From: Aquila chrysaetos chrysaetos
Lineage: Eukaryota > Chordata > Aves > Accipitriformes > Accipitridae
DNA: 64,000 bases
Direction of reading: 5' to 3'
Assembly: GCF_900496995.4 (NCBI RefSeq)
Contig: NC_044009.1
Span: forward strand, 40,695,505 to 40,759,504
Shown here: positions 41,401 to 56,400 of the stretch, piece by piece
Layout: the number at the start of each line of letters is the position of its first letter
Position numbering within the stretch: position 1 is the first letter of the stretch
Position numbers and translations under genes: made by a program
The notes under the pieces: generated by a model
The model's database searches: none
Told to the model about the DNA's origin: nothing
The model's input: only the letters and a program-made list of their open reading frames with translations

Positions 41401-44400
41401 TAACAATTAGCTTAAGTTGTACATTTCTTAAAAACATCTCTCTCCTTCTGTTAAATGGCCCAGCATCAAGGGAGGAAATCCACAAAATAATCTGCCATCC
41501 CAGCTGTTGGCTGCAGGACCACACCAAGCAATGAGATATCACCTGCAAGCTAACAAATTACCACATTATCTATCACCATGAAAAATTCTGAGCCAGTCAT
41601 TCAAATCAGAGGATTTGATATCAAATCAGAGGATATATTTTTACTTAGGATAAAGTTCTAAGGACCCTGAAGGGAACAATGTTCCATGTGGGACATTCAC
41701 AGCCAGCATGAACTAGAACAACAATTTTGATTCCATCATCTGGGGAAGAGGTAAAGCAACATTAGCCGTCTGCTCCAGTACTCACCTTTTCCAGTGCATC
41801 CATCAGCATGTATGGCACCTGCTTTCCATAATACATTCTATTGTTTTTGTACCGACTGCAAGAGTAGATCAGAATGTTGGCTGTTAAGGCTCACTTCCTA
41901 AATTTGGAGGGATATTTTTTCTCCAGGAAATCCAGCAGGAAATCCAGACCGTCACATTTCCTCCATCAATTTTGTTAATAGAACACTAAGAAAGAATTTT
42001 CTTGTAAATTCTTCCTGATCTGTACTAGCTGTTGTAATTTGACGTTAGGATGTTGCCTCACTGTGCTTGGCATTGGAAAAGCCCCAGCAGATGTTTCACA
42101 GATGAGACAACCGAAAACTCTGTAACTGGCCCTGGAGTGTTTAAGCTAATAATAGCCTGTATATCAATTATATATACACACTAACATTAACAGAGAGACT
42201 AATATATTAGTACTAAATATACTGACGTATTGATACTAATAATTACTGAGACCACTTTGACATGGTTTCAGTGAAGCATGAGATGCTGTGAGCTAGGACT
42301 CCCCCTCCCTTCACCACCCCTTCTCATCCCAATGGCCCCAACCTCATTAGCAGCTTAACGCTTGAGACTTTATGAGTTTACGCTACAATAAGGTAATGAT
42401 GTGACTCCTCCTCTTCTCCTATTGCAGCAAAATCACTTGCCTGCTCAGGACCTGAGTACCCCCACTGGGCCCAGAGCCCTGAGTTCTGCTCTCCTTTAGC
42501 ACTTTTCCAGAGACAATGAAAGGAGCACCTTAAGTACTAGGAAAGAGAAAAAATGGACGGGGCACAGGCATAAGGGGTGTCAGAAAGGGGGGAAAAAAAA
42601 GCCATAGACTAGAACTAATGTCCAGCAATTTTGGTATTGCTGCATGTCACATACCTTTAGACTCACAGTACTATTGAGTTATTTGTGTGTTTCCCATCGC
42701 TAGTATAAATTGAGTTGTAATTTTTCCACCAACCATACTTTCTCCTCAGTCTCCATAACTGGGTGGGGAAAGGTGGGATGGAAGCTATTTTGTGGAAAAG
42801 ATGCTCTGGATTTAAAGATCTGGCCTCAACTGATAAAACAGCCTCCACCACAATCTGAGAGACCATAATCCTTTTATGACAGTAATGCAGACTTGAAGCG
42901 TGCCCACACATCTACCTACAGAGACAGGTGAAGATATATGTGATTACATCAGAATGGTCTCAAGGAAACTAGAGGTTTTCCGCCCACACATTTCTGAGAA
43001 TTAGAGCTGTAAATCTTTGCATTTTTAATCCAGGCAAGCACATATTATACTTCTAGGTGGAATGATGTCACAGGATCAAACAGGACTTTTGATGACATTT
43101 TCTTGATAAAACTATTAATAATTTTCCCTAGAAATTCTTATCAGCTCCACTAGGTGGAAAACTACAAGAATGTTTCATGAACTTCTCAGATGTGCATCCA
43201 CAAAACTACCAATAGTATCTGTCAGGTATTTAAATGTTTCGTTTGATACTGATTCTTTCCTGTGTAGTCTGCAAAACACATGCTCTTCTTCATTCGCTGT
43301 TCCTCCTAATCATAAGACATATTTACTTGCACAAAACCACATTGTGAGAGGGAAATGCCTCTGAACACAAGCAAAACACACACAGAGTAAGATCCAAGCT
43401 TCCTTCAGCAGTTCATGGTACTGATCAGCCTTCCTCTGATCATGTATAAAATGGTTTGATTTTTGATGCATGATTAATACAAATTATTGCTATTTTAACA
43501 GTTCTACAATTAGCTATGTAACAGTGAACTAACTTCAAGGAGAGATTACAGGCTTTAATATTCACCGAGGAGACATTTCTGAAACCACAGAGTTTCAGAA
43601 GTTTATAACTTGCAGAGTTTAAGATCTTCCACTGCAGCTGCAGGTGAGCCAAGTTTGGAGTTTCAACCTCAGCAGTATTTAACCACACTTGTTCTAAAAT
43701 AAATCTGTGAATATAACCAAGCCCTGACTGTTAAAAATTAAAAAGTCCTCTTGCAAGCTTTTCTACAGTCATGCTTACAGTATTCCAAACACTATTTTTC
43801 AGCGTAACACTAACTGCAGCTTTGACCTAGACAGAAAAAAACCCAACACTGGAGCTGTACAGTTACCGTATTTACTCAGTGCATTGGGACTGACTGAGCC
43901 ACGAACACACAACTGTAAGGATATTAATAGATTGCCATTCCTCTCAATATTAAGCAAACACATCCAAAAGTCCATTTAAATGACTCAAGAACTTCTTAAG
44001 AGGCATGCGCTAACACTTACAATACTGAAAATATGACACAAGAAAGTCAATTATCTTGTTGATTGCCAATAGCTTCACCACCCTTTCCCTTCTGTTTTAC
44101 CATGTTATGTCTTAGCCCATTATCCAAGTTTTCTGGGCTATGATTTTGGCTTGCAACCTTGCAAGTTGCCTGATGAGGGCATGAATATTGGTTCAAAGTG
44201 TATAGAGGAGTAAAAAGGAGTGACAAGGATGTCATTCTCGGTCTTTCAGCACAAATGCTGGAGTGGCTGGTGGCCCTCAATAGACACACTGCTTGTCCCT
44301 GCAAATCTTCCAGAATTTAAAGATTACACCCTAGATAGTCCAATATCTTCTTAACACCAGTCTAGACAACAAATCATAACCGTCTGCTTCCTAACACCTT

Positions 44401-47400
44401 GATCATAATGCAATGTGAGTTGACTAATTGATTTCTAAGATCTAGTTTTGATACAGTAATGCTCAACATGTGCAAAAAAAGGTTGAAAAAACCTGCTGTG
44501 GAGTCTGAACTTGATCTAGATCCCTTAACCTATGTTAAATTTACACTAAATTTCTCAAAAGAGTTAGCCTAACATGTGCTAACATTACTGCTGAAATCCT
44601 ACTTCAAGTAAGACAAGCATTATTTATGTAGCTTCATTCTTCTGTGGTGCTCCAAGTCAGAGGATACTATTTTTAGGTCACTGAAGTGACTCCACTTCCA
44701 AGAGTCAAAGATTTCAAATATTAATGAAAAACAACATCTTGCAAGGACTATGGCATGGCAGATTGGAAACTCCAGGACAGCTCCACATTCAATTTATGGT
44801 GGAATTTTGTGTCAAGTTAACTGTGAGCCAGTGAACTGTTCTACCACCAGTACATCATCTTCTAGTGCTATTTAGTGTAATCCCATGCTACAGTGTGACA
44901 CACTTCTTTCTATATGCCATAGATTTTACACAGAAAACATATAAAAGCATCACAGAAGTAAAGTTTTTTCATGGAGAAGTCTGGCAGCTGGGAAAAGGAC
45001 AGGTACTGCTGGAAAAGCACATCGTTTGGATGTCTCTGCTAAAAGAATCTGTAGTGAAACAGCTCATATTGGCATTACGTTACCTATATGCTTCAGAAAT
45101 AACAGCTGACTGGAAAAAGGTATCTTCAAGATGAAGGAACTCTTGGTCAGCCCAAACTTATGCGCTGGGACATGGGAGCAAATCCTCAGGGAAGCTATTT
45201 CCAGGAAGGACAGGAAGGTGAATTGGAATAGCCAGCATACATATCACAGGCAAATCATGTTTGACCAGCCTGATTGCCTTCTGTGATGAGATGACTGGCT
45301 CTGTGGATTAGGGGAGAGCAGTGGATGTCATTTTCCCTGACTTTATCAAGGCTGTCATCACAGTCTCCTATGCAGGGCAGGGCTGACACTCAGAGGAATC
45401 CCCCCAAACACAGAAAATGGGTCAACAGAAACCACATGAAGTTCAAATGGAAAGCTCTACACGTGGTACAAAATAACCTCATGAACGAGTACAGGTTGGG
45501 CACTGACTACCTGGACAGCAGCTCCAATGAAAAGGACCTGGGGTTCCTGGTGGGTGACAAGTTGAACACGAGCCAGTAGCATGTCCTTGCAGTAACAAAG
45601 GCTAGCTGTGTAGTGGGCTGCACTAGGAAAAGTGGAGGCAGCAGGTCAAAGAAGATTATTATTTTGCTTTACTCAGCACTCTTGAGGGCACACCTGGAAT
45701 ATTGGCCACACTCTACTGGGCCCCCCAGTAGAAGGCAGATATTAACAAACTGGAGGGATAGAGACTGTCCAGAGACAATTAGGGCTATGGAACATATGAT
45801 ATACAAGGACAGGTGACAAGATGGGTTTGTTTAGCCTAAAGGAAGGGAAATCTAATTTCTGTCTTCCACTTCTTAAAGGAAGCATTACAGAAAAGACAGA
45901 GCCAGACTCTTAAAGGTGCACAGAAAAAGGACAAGAGGCAGTGGTAAAGAGCTGCAACAAGGAAATTCCCACTGGCTGTAATGGAAGCATTCTTCACAAG
46001 GCAAGTCATTCAGGACAAGGACCAAGTGAGATAGTGGGATCTCCATCCTTGGAGACCTCCAGAACTGGATACAGCCCTGAGCAGCCAGATCCCGTTTTGA
46101 GGCTGGCCTTACTTCAAACAGGACATTGGATTAGATGACCTAAATTTTTCCTGTCACTCTGTGACCTGAGAAAAACCAAACCAAACCTTCTTACTAGATT
46201 CTTCTCTTTAGTGCTTTTTACAAAGCCATACGTTTACCTGAAGCTTCTCTGTAAAGTGGTCACTGCTTGGGGTAGTTTTTTCAGCCTTTTCCTTGTCTGA
46301 AATCCCCTCCACATAGCCTGGATTATACAAGCTGCTTGATGCTGCCTCTGAAATTAATAAAGCAGTTGGTAGAATATTTTCTCTGCATATAAAAACACTT
46401 TATTACTGCTTGCATATTTGGAACAATCTTAACATTTGGCCAAAAACCATCAGTTTTCAAATGCATCAAAATTCAGTATTTGTAACAGCTTGGGGAACTT
46501 AAGGTCTTATAAGACAGTTACTATCATGAACCCAGTACTTGCTCCAAGGCAGCTAATCTGGTCATCTGGATTGATGCTCTCTGTGGTAAACAAATGAATC
46601 TACAGCACAAATATAAAATATATATTAGCTGCATTAATCAATTTTAGAAATTTGTATTTAAAACACCTGAAGCACTTGATATTTCAAATGGTGATTCAAT
46701 CAGAATACCTACACTAGAGATAACAGAAAGACAAGTTTGGAGAACTAGCGCCAGGAAAAATGTTACATTTGCAGTATGATCAGAAGTCACTGGAATGCAA
46801 GAAACATAAAATAAAAATCAATGCTATTCTTAAATGGAATTTAAAAAAAAAAACAAACCACAAAACACCTTGCTCTGGTCTCTACAAACACAACCCTGAT
46901 TTCCTTTAAAGTATTGTCTCTGAGAAACCTGCATGTAAAATTCTGTTAAGTTCATAAAACACACATTGTCTCTTTTATTGGGAACACAGCCCAGAAGACG
47001 TTCTTACTGAACTTTTCTCTATATGACTTAATTCTATGTGAATGCTGCCTAGAATTCAGAGATCTAAATTTGTAATACTGATGTGAGAAAAGCAGATACA
47101 GTTATTTTTGGTTTATAGTTAGCAAAACAAAATTATTTTTTTTTTCCCCTACAGTTGTATAGAAATCTATGCTGAATCCGCAATAGAAAGTCAATCTCTC
47201 AAGTCACAGTCCCATACCTTAATCATGGACAATTTCTTGATGTCTTCAAAGATGATGGAGGGCAAAAAATTAATAAATAGGAAATTTAAAAATCCATTAA
47301 TATAGTTAAAAAATAACACAGGCTTTGAAAAGCGTCACCAAAGTGATAAAGTAAATCCATTCTAAACACAATAAATCACATGTAACTAGGATTTCACATG

Positions 47401-50400
47401 CAAGTCTTATTAAACTTCAGCACCTGCATTTCTTCTTTTCCACTGGATTGTTCCAAGTACAGAAGGTCCAAGAGTTGACTGAGATCCCTGTCAAATCCTT
47501 TGCCAGTCCATTGTTTACTTAAAAGCCCTTTTAATCCTAAGAGAGAGAGAAGCAGCATGTGATACCACTAAGGTGAATTTTTCTTTTCAGGATTTCAAAC
47601 TAACAATTTTCAAGTAAAAAAAATCAAATCTGATTCTATGTGCAAAGGAACACTAGAGCTGAACACCATCAGTCATCTTTGACTTTCAATGCAGAATATT
47701 ATCAAGTAATATCTGGTGCTCCAACTATCACAGAGAAGTATTATACAGTGATTGTAATTTTGTATGTCCAAGTCACTATCTATTTTGTCTACATAACTGG
47801 CAGTTAAATTATCAATGTACATTCAGTGTCTTATCAGTAAGTCATTGTAAAGTACTAAAAGGATGTAAAGCACCACGCAAGTGCTAGGTTTTATTACTAC
47901 CGCTTTCATATTTTTTGTAATAAAATTTATTTATTTATAACTGGAATTCTTTGATGTCTTATCTGTATAGCATAGTGTAACTGTGAGTACATGTACATCC
48001 AATCACTGAGACAAAACAGCTTTTTAGGTTTGCAGTAGCTAAAAAGCACACTTGTGCTCGCCCCACAACACATACACACACACTCCCTGTGCTGCACACA
48101 GGACACAAGTAGACAGTAAAACATACTTTTTAGCTTTGTATCAGACAAATCCCAGAGCTTGAGAGTTATGCAGGGAGTTGGAGGGAAAAGAAAGGAGGGC
48201 AGGAAGTAGACACATGTTTGGATAGCCTCCTGAAGAACTGCAGATTCAAGTAACTTTTCCATCTTCATATCATTGTCCATAAGCAAATTTATACACTGGG
48301 CAACTCCAACACTCATATATACTTACAGGATCTGCATACGGAGCACAAAGTCCTTCATGCAAACAGAAATGGCACCTCTGTTCTATCACATGTGCACCAT
48401 TTTGGAAAGACAATGATGGTTAAACACTTCAGGAGAGAGACAGGTGAGACTCCAAATGGAGTCAGTGGGTCCCCTAAGGCTGCCTGAGCTCTGCAAAAGC
48501 ACGTAGCCTGGCTACACAAGGCAGTTCCCTCACAGAAGTCCTGTGGGTCTGATGCAACCATTTGCCAGTTTCTATATGGACTACACAGCCATACGCATCT
48601 TTCAGCTACTGACAAGGAGTAGTACCTCAAGTGTGCTTCTCAAGATGTGTCAACCCAGGCAGACAAAAAGACCAGAACCTCCTGGAAACCTGATGTAAAG
48701 ACTGTGCTAGTCTTGGAGATGTGAGGTTCAGGTGATGTCCTCATCTCCAGCAGGCTGCCTTTACTGACAGAAAGCTTACACTGAAGTACTTCATACTGGC
48801 AATGGCTCTGAGTCACTGTGAAGCCAAGTTACTTCAATGAGATGGCCAGATGGTAGAAATGCTGTAATGCTTTCTTTGTTGCTGCTGTTCCTCAAACTAC
48901 TTAAAGGATTCCAAAGCCTGAGTGAAAACTAACATAAGGACTCTAACTTAAAAAAAAAAAAAAAAAGAAAAGGAAAAAGTGGGGTTTTTTTCTTAGTGGA
49001 AGCAGGAAACGTGCACAGAAGAGAGATGAAGAGCCTCTAAATGACTGTGGCATATTGTGATTCCAGAACAAAATAAAGCATAATCCTTTGATGGAGACTT
49101 GCACCTCTTCAGATAAGCCAGCATTCTACAGCTGGGATGATCAGACCATCACAGCAGCTTCAAAAGAATCCACAACATGGTATCAGCCTTAGGCATGTAA
49201 CGCTTAATTTCGTACCAAAAGGAAACCCTCCTCTCTCAATTCTGTAGGCAAAAGGGTGGCAAAGCTTCCCCTCTGGTCCAGAAATTTATCTGCCTGGTAC
49301 TGCCTAATAAGTAGTCAGCACAAGAGTAAAAAAAGGGAACTGGACATTTTTGTCTAGCATACCCACTTCTTACTGTCCTTGTCCCCAAAGGACTGAGGCT
49401 GCTTATAAGTAGTTTTGACCATCGATAACATCCAGAATACAAGAGACCTGGCAAACATCAAAGCCTCTGTCTTAGTTTCCATGGGCATGACAGAGGACTA
49501 AAGGGTTTCCTGGAGCTCCCTGTGAGGCTAGAGACAGAAACATTAAATAGGACACCTCATTAAATAATGAATAACATAGAGCAAATTATATGCCTACTTG
49601 GCCTCCTCACCTAAAGGCATCAAGACAAAACAATAAACTCATTTCATGAATTTTTGGAAAGAGTTCATTCCAATCACTTGGATATCAAAAGACAGTCAGC
49701 TCCTCAGTAACAGAACAGCACCTATCAGGTAAGCAGACATGTAACAGCCAGGGTCAGAAGCTGGTTTTCAGTAAAACTTTCATGCTTCTGGACTAGTGAG
49801 CCTTAGCACGCTGGCAGATGTCTGACACACGGCTCTTACCGTGGCAGTACAGGCACCCTACTACTAGGATCTCTCAATATCCAACCTGCACGGGAAAAAC
49901 AGAAGCAGAACATCACATAGAAAGAAGTAAAGCCAAACAGGTTGGAAGCAACAAACAACAGCTTTAAGAGACAAGTTGCCACAAGCAGAGTCCTCAATAC
50001 ACAGAAGATAATAAATCCAGGAAACAGAAAGAGGCATGGCACCTTAAAGTACAATGAAAATGAACAGAAAAGAAGGAAAAAAACCCCAACACAGCACTGC
50101 AGTTTCCTTCTGTATTGGATAGTTATTGAACCGAGATGGGAAACCTCCATCTTTGTATTTTTACAGTGAATGTAAGAGGAGGCAGAGTGATTGGTCCCAT
50201 GCATGTTTACAAACCTTTGTAGCGAGCTGTGAGTAACTTCACAAGCTGCTTGCAAAATTTTGCCATCAATAATAGCAGTTTTGTAGCAGCATTCCCTATG
50301 ACAGGATTGGTGGTAGATGAAAGCTTATAAACAAGTTCATCCAAAACAGAGTGAAGGGTCTCTTCATCAACCTGAAGCAAGACAGAACTTTAAAAAGAAG

Positions 50401-53400
50401 AAAAAAGAAAAGGCAGGGAGGGGGACAGAATTGAAGCGTTAATTACAGACTATGAGCTTTTTAACAGTGACTTATTTCTAGGTATGTCAGGCATTCAGCA
50501 AGCCAACATACCCAGCTAGCTGGACCAGCAATCTGATCCAGGCAGTACTACTGTTTCAATCAACTGATTCCCATTCCCTCAATTTAACAACATGATAAAG
50601 AAAATAGCTATTTTTTCTACTTCTACAACAAATATTAGGAAAACAAAAAAACCCCACAACAATTCTTGTATATGAAAAAGTTCTCTTTTACCAAGCAGTA
50701 ATGAACTGAGTTTTAAATTTAAAATTCAGAAAAATCAAGGATATGAAAACAACTAACCTATTGACCCTCAAAATATTGTGTAAAACAGACATCATTGTAA
50801 TTGCTGTTTCAACATCATCTGTTATTAACAAATGCAGGAAGTGATCATTTTGCAGTACTGCAAAAAAAACCAAAAACAAGCAAATAAGAAATCATGCAAT
50901 CAGAACCAGACTTGAAAATACCATCAAACAAATAAACTTCATTATGGAACATAAGCCATAGCAAGCAAAACCAGATACTGTTTCTGGAACAATCTCCCTC
51001 TTTTATAATTTTTACACTGAAATTTACTGGAATAAGTAAACTACTTCAACATCCAAAAAACACGTTGAGCCCTGTTTTTTCTGCCTTTGGATATCCCTCT
51101 GGTGTTGTAATGGAATAAGAGCTTTAAAAACCTTTTATGTTACACTAGTACCAGTTTCTTATTACAACAGTGGAATTATCACTGGGGCAACAATATCTGG
51201 AAAAGATAAGGACTTCAACCTTGACAGTTTGTTACACCAGGTTTAATGCAAGTCCACTGATGTCATTAAAGCACCATCTTTTTTATTCCAGTGTATCACT
51301 GTCTACATATTCAGTAATTTTTATGGCCGTGTGTGTTTTTAGCTACACTTCTTATGATCCTCAGGGGTTTGTTCTGTATTAGAAACAAAACCAAATTCTG
51401 CTTTTTAAAATCAGTGTGATTAACATCAATTTAATTGAAAGGTTATTTTGGTCAGAAGTGTATAGTGAAGTTTGTTAGGTATTTGTAAAATTTCCTGGCA
51501 TAACAACAACTTCAGAAATCTGTTTTCAAGTCTATCCACTTTTCAGGGCCGACAATGTACTCTGGTCAAATTTCTCCATATGTTAATCACACACAGGTAA
51601 AAAGATCAACTGTATCTTATTGGAAAAAAATCTTATTTTTTTAAGGTATAGAATTACAAAGGGAAATTACAGGAAAACCCTTTAAATGTTTGTCTCCAAA
51701 AGACTAGAAGGGGAACTCTAGTTTCCCTTTGGTGGCTCTTTTCCATTTTAGATACTGCTGTTTCTGTTGAGTGGACTCCTTTAAGAGATTGATTTAACAT
51801 CGTCTCCAATTTAGAAAACTAGGTGGAGATTAGCTTAGAAGTGATTCTTGATACCTGTAATTGCCATAAACAAATTTTAAGGTGTTTTATGGGTTTACTT
51901 TTCCCTTACCGCATGCTGCTAGTTGAATATGCCCACCGAACAGCCAGCAGATGGCATCAGTTACTGTTTGGAACCAGCATAAAAAATCTTGTTTTTCTTC
52001 ATCCTAAACAAAAGAGAGGTAGGAAAAGCATGTGTACGTATCTTCACTGAGGACTTCAGGTTGATGTAGTGGGAAGGTTTGTATGCTTCAGGGATTTGGA
52101 GACCAAAACTCCATCAAATTCCTGGATGAGGTTGGTGAAACCGTAGGAACCAGTCAAAAAAGTAACCTGCAAGTCCTTCCAAGGCTAGAGATCAATCAAC
52201 AAACTCTAAACATACTGAAAAAAGCATCCATTCCTGAAAAAATCGTAACAGTGAGAGAGAAGTCTTGTTTGCTCCTTAAAAAATATTTGATAGCATAGGA
52301 GGGCTAAGAAGACAAATAATAGCTCAGTACAAATGCATCATAGATACAATCCACAAAGTGGGAATTATATTATTTAAGGTTAAAGCACAGGAAAAAAGGG
52401 TACAAAGTGGGCAAGGACACAGTTAAAATGGAAAAGGCTCCTAAAAACTGGCATGGTGAGGCTTCAGAAGCACCTCCTAGGTGGAGGTCTGGGAGCAAAT
52501 ACCAAACCACTATTAAGCTGAAGTTTGATCAGTTTGCCAAACAGACTATGTTATGTGCTTGTCTGTGATAACACTGGACTGGAAAAAATTACCAGGAAGA
52601 ATCCAGGTTTGAACACGTGAACACACATAGAGACACACAGCCTAGAGTCTACGTTCCAGGTGTGAGCTACAGGCCACTGGAAATCTAAAATCTTGGTGTG
52701 TGGGACAGCAAAGGGGATTTTGATAGTACTACATTGCTGAAAAATGTTGTTATAAAGCACTTGGCCTGATATCTCGCATACTCATTGAGCCTCCACAAAT
52801 GAAACTCTGGAAAGACTATTCCTAGATCCGTGCTGTAAGTTCCAGCCGTCAGTCATGACTTAACTTTGTATTTGGTTCTTACTGACAATGAGAGAGAGAA
52901 AATCACAGTAATAAGTTAAGCTGTAATACTATCTGTTCTGTGTTTTGGCAATACGTCAGCTTCTGAAAGCTATTTCAGTACTTCCCTTGACTTCAAAGAC
53001 TTGTACAAAAGGCAAATGAGGGCAGAATAAACTACAAATCTCCACTGGTAGAGTGGGACTTCCAAAGTTCCACTGAGCAAGCATCAAGTCTGGGTGCCCA
53101 GTCACCTCTGAGACCACAAGGTTTAAAAGCCAAAGTACTAATTATAACGTTGACTGCATTTGCATTCAAAAGAAATCTTTGCCCACAAGCATGACTCAAG
53201 TAGCATGTAGGCTGAGACATAATAAGAAAGTGTGGGGGAAATTACATATTGCGGATAAGACTCGAGTCTCCTGGGATGTCATTCAGGAAGCTTCCTTCTT
53301 AAGCACTAAATGCACTTCTGAAGTATTGAACTAACAGAAAGTATGTTAGTCTACTGATACTTTCTGAGAATTGATTGTGATTGTGGTGTCCATCACAATA

Positions 53401-56400
53401 CTCCACAGGAAAACTCTGACTAAGTGCAAGAAGCCAGTGAGCCAAAAAATGAGATACTACGGGGAAACGGGGATATTAAAAGAAACTATCGGAATCCATG
53501 AGGTTGGTTATTTAAATTATTTGTGGGTTTCATTTGTTGGTTTTTCTCCTTCTGATTCTGGGACTCAGAATGCTTCAAAAGCATGAGGGAACCTAGCTGG
53601 GCAAAACCCTTCTTCTCTGCAAAGAGGGAGAGAAAAGTGAGAAAGTGTTCAAATCTACAAATTCACACAGTCTGCTTCTGAGGTTCCCAACATGTAGGTT
53701 CAGCAGCAGTGAGCATTTTTGGGATTTTTTGCCAATTTCATGGCAGAAATTGTATGGCAAAACAAACTTCAACAAATCTGATTTAAAATCTTAAGACTTC
53801 CTAAACCTTTTTTTGTGAAACTGAATAAACCAGTGGGAGCACAGCCATTACAAAGACTGAACTAATTATATGCAAAGTTAAAAAGACACTACCATGACTG
53901 GGATGCTGCCTTTCGTAAGGCATTTTTTTCTATCATACGGCTCTAATTCTACCATCCTACTTCTACTGCATTCCTTCCCCCTACCTTTAAAACTTGTGAA
54001 AGGTAGTAGCCAAACTCTGTACACAAACCTATGGTAACAAACTAGCTTTGCACATGTAATGGACCGAATGCTCCACAATAAGAGATTTCAGTTTCAAAGC
54101 TCCAAGGCATAAGAAAAACTACTGTAATTTCTGGAAAATAAATTTTCATAATACAGTGTCCCTAGAATAACTTCCTACTTATAGAATACGTAACCTTGGA
54201 AAGTTGACAGAGGTTCTCTGCTCTTTTAACTATTAAATTTAAATACCTTGAGTGCTCGGATAAATCGTGCTTGCAAGCGTCTTCCCAAAACCAGCAGGTT
54301 GTCTATAGCTGAAGGAAGAAATTTCTTGTAGAATTCCTCAGGATCTCCTTTCACCTCTAGTCCTACACAACAATGACTGAAAGGGGGGGGGGGGGGGGGG
54401 GAGAAGAAAAATCAACCTGAATAGTCGAGGGCCTGTTTGAACAGCTTTGAATGAATGTCACGTCATCAGAGAAGAAATGCTTCACTGGCATGGGACAATG
54501 CAACACTGAACAACAGTTAACTGCTGTGACTGGCTCCAAGGTAGCTGCCTCAAAAGGAGGAGGAATCACTGGCAGGCTGGAGACAGCAAGTATATTACTA
54601 CTTATTATAGCATGTCTCAGTTCAAAACATATCAAGGCACTTTCTCCTTTAGCTTCATAGGATCTGTTCAGGCTTGCTCCACATGCTAGGAAAGGGCTCT
54701 GATGGTCATAAAGGAAAAAAAAAGGCAAAATAGAAAGGTAGACAAAAAACCTGATACAGGAAGCCTGAAGATGAAGGGGGTGCAGATCAGGCAACGAAAA
54801 TATGTATAAAAAAATATTACCACAAAATCTTCAGCAAGTCTGTCTACAACTTTCCTCCAACTGAGGAATACATGTAGGCTAGAAATCAGTTCTTCAGATC
54901 TCAGTTTTCTTATTTTACTCACTGCAAACATGTCGGTCATTTCTGGAAGACTTTTTACAAGAAACTGCATGTTTTACAACTGGGAAGTTTTTCAATTCTG
55001 TACTCCACACTGATACTAGTTCAACAAAAGAGCCTTCCTAACTTTTTATGAATTTTACTTTCTGACATCTTATCTAGGCTTTGTTAGCTTTTTGTGAATG
55101 CACACACGTAAAGCTTTGCTTACCAAAGCCCTTGGAAAGCAAATTCTAGGCATGAAGCTGAGATTCATCTAGTTACAAAAGGACATTTTTATAGCTAAAA
55201 TAAATTTCAGTTTTCTCTGCAAACTGAAATAGCTTATAGGGGATGATTTAAGTATCACACAGCTCTGGTGATAAATCTTGCATCTCTTAGTGAAATTCCT
55301 GGCATTAAAAATTCATACTGCAGATATGGCATAAATAAGAGATGGTTGCCTAATTGCTTCATGCCTCAGAATTTTCCTCCCTAGTTAAGCCAAAATTAAG
55401 TACAACTTGGGGAAGACTTAAAACTTATTATTTATCCTGACATTGAAGATTGAGATTGGATCACTGGGGATTTGAGTTTAAAGTTGTCTTATTTACTAGC
55501 TATGAATTAAACTTAATAATGCCATTCTTACAAAATCACTACATCAAGCTATCTAGTCTGTATGAACTGTGTCCTTTATTATGTTTAAAATGTAAATAGA
55601 TATTTAAAATAGGTGTATTAAACAGATATTTAAACAGAGTCAAGCCAAGATGTGAGTCAATCAGGCTAGAAGATTTTTGCAAGATGAAATCTCAGTAAAC
55701 AAACTTTTTTAAATAACTGCAATTCAAAATCAGCAATTACTGGGTAAGAACTGTGACACTGATGAGTACTGTTCACAAAAAAAAGGTAAAGCCAACACGA
55801 AAACTCTTCCCACCAAGCAGTCTACCTAGCTCCATGAAACACAATGTGAATGAATTAAACAGGATCAATTAGGCTATGCCTGACCCCTCTGCTCTTGACT
55901 GCTCCCTGCACTTTAACCCCGGCCTTTCCTGAACAACAAGCCTTGTTCTGGATGGGAGCCAATGTATTACAGCTTGAAAAGAAAAAGAGCAAGATGAAAG
56001 GCCAGAAAGAAAACAAGAATAAAACTTCTTAGCAATTTTTTTTTTACCTTAGTGTCTCTGCTAGCTGGGCAGCAGTAGCCCAGCCCCCACGCAGTCGAGA
56101 GTGGTCTTGTCTAAGGACCAGCATGCAGTACTGTGTAAGATCATAATCATATATATCTTGCTTAATTTTTTTGGATTCTTCACATCCCAAGGAAGCACTA
56201 TTTAAAATTCCTGTGGGAAGAAAGCAGGAGAGACACAAAGAGGAACATAAGATTCTGATGTGCAAGATTTATTTTGTCTTTTTCCAAAACGTAAGAGAAA
56301 TATGTGTAGACAGAGCCAGGATTAAGGTAATTCTAAAAGTGCTGACAACAGCATAAAATATTTTGTCAGCATTTTTCACTCCTACAGCTACAATCCATTT

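Noticed and set aside
50371-50386. Alternative exon 6 start at the CTTCAG acceptor next to 50371
   Set aside because: It would break the frame with exon 5 and drop residues matching the human protein. The upstream TTTAAAG acceptor restores both.
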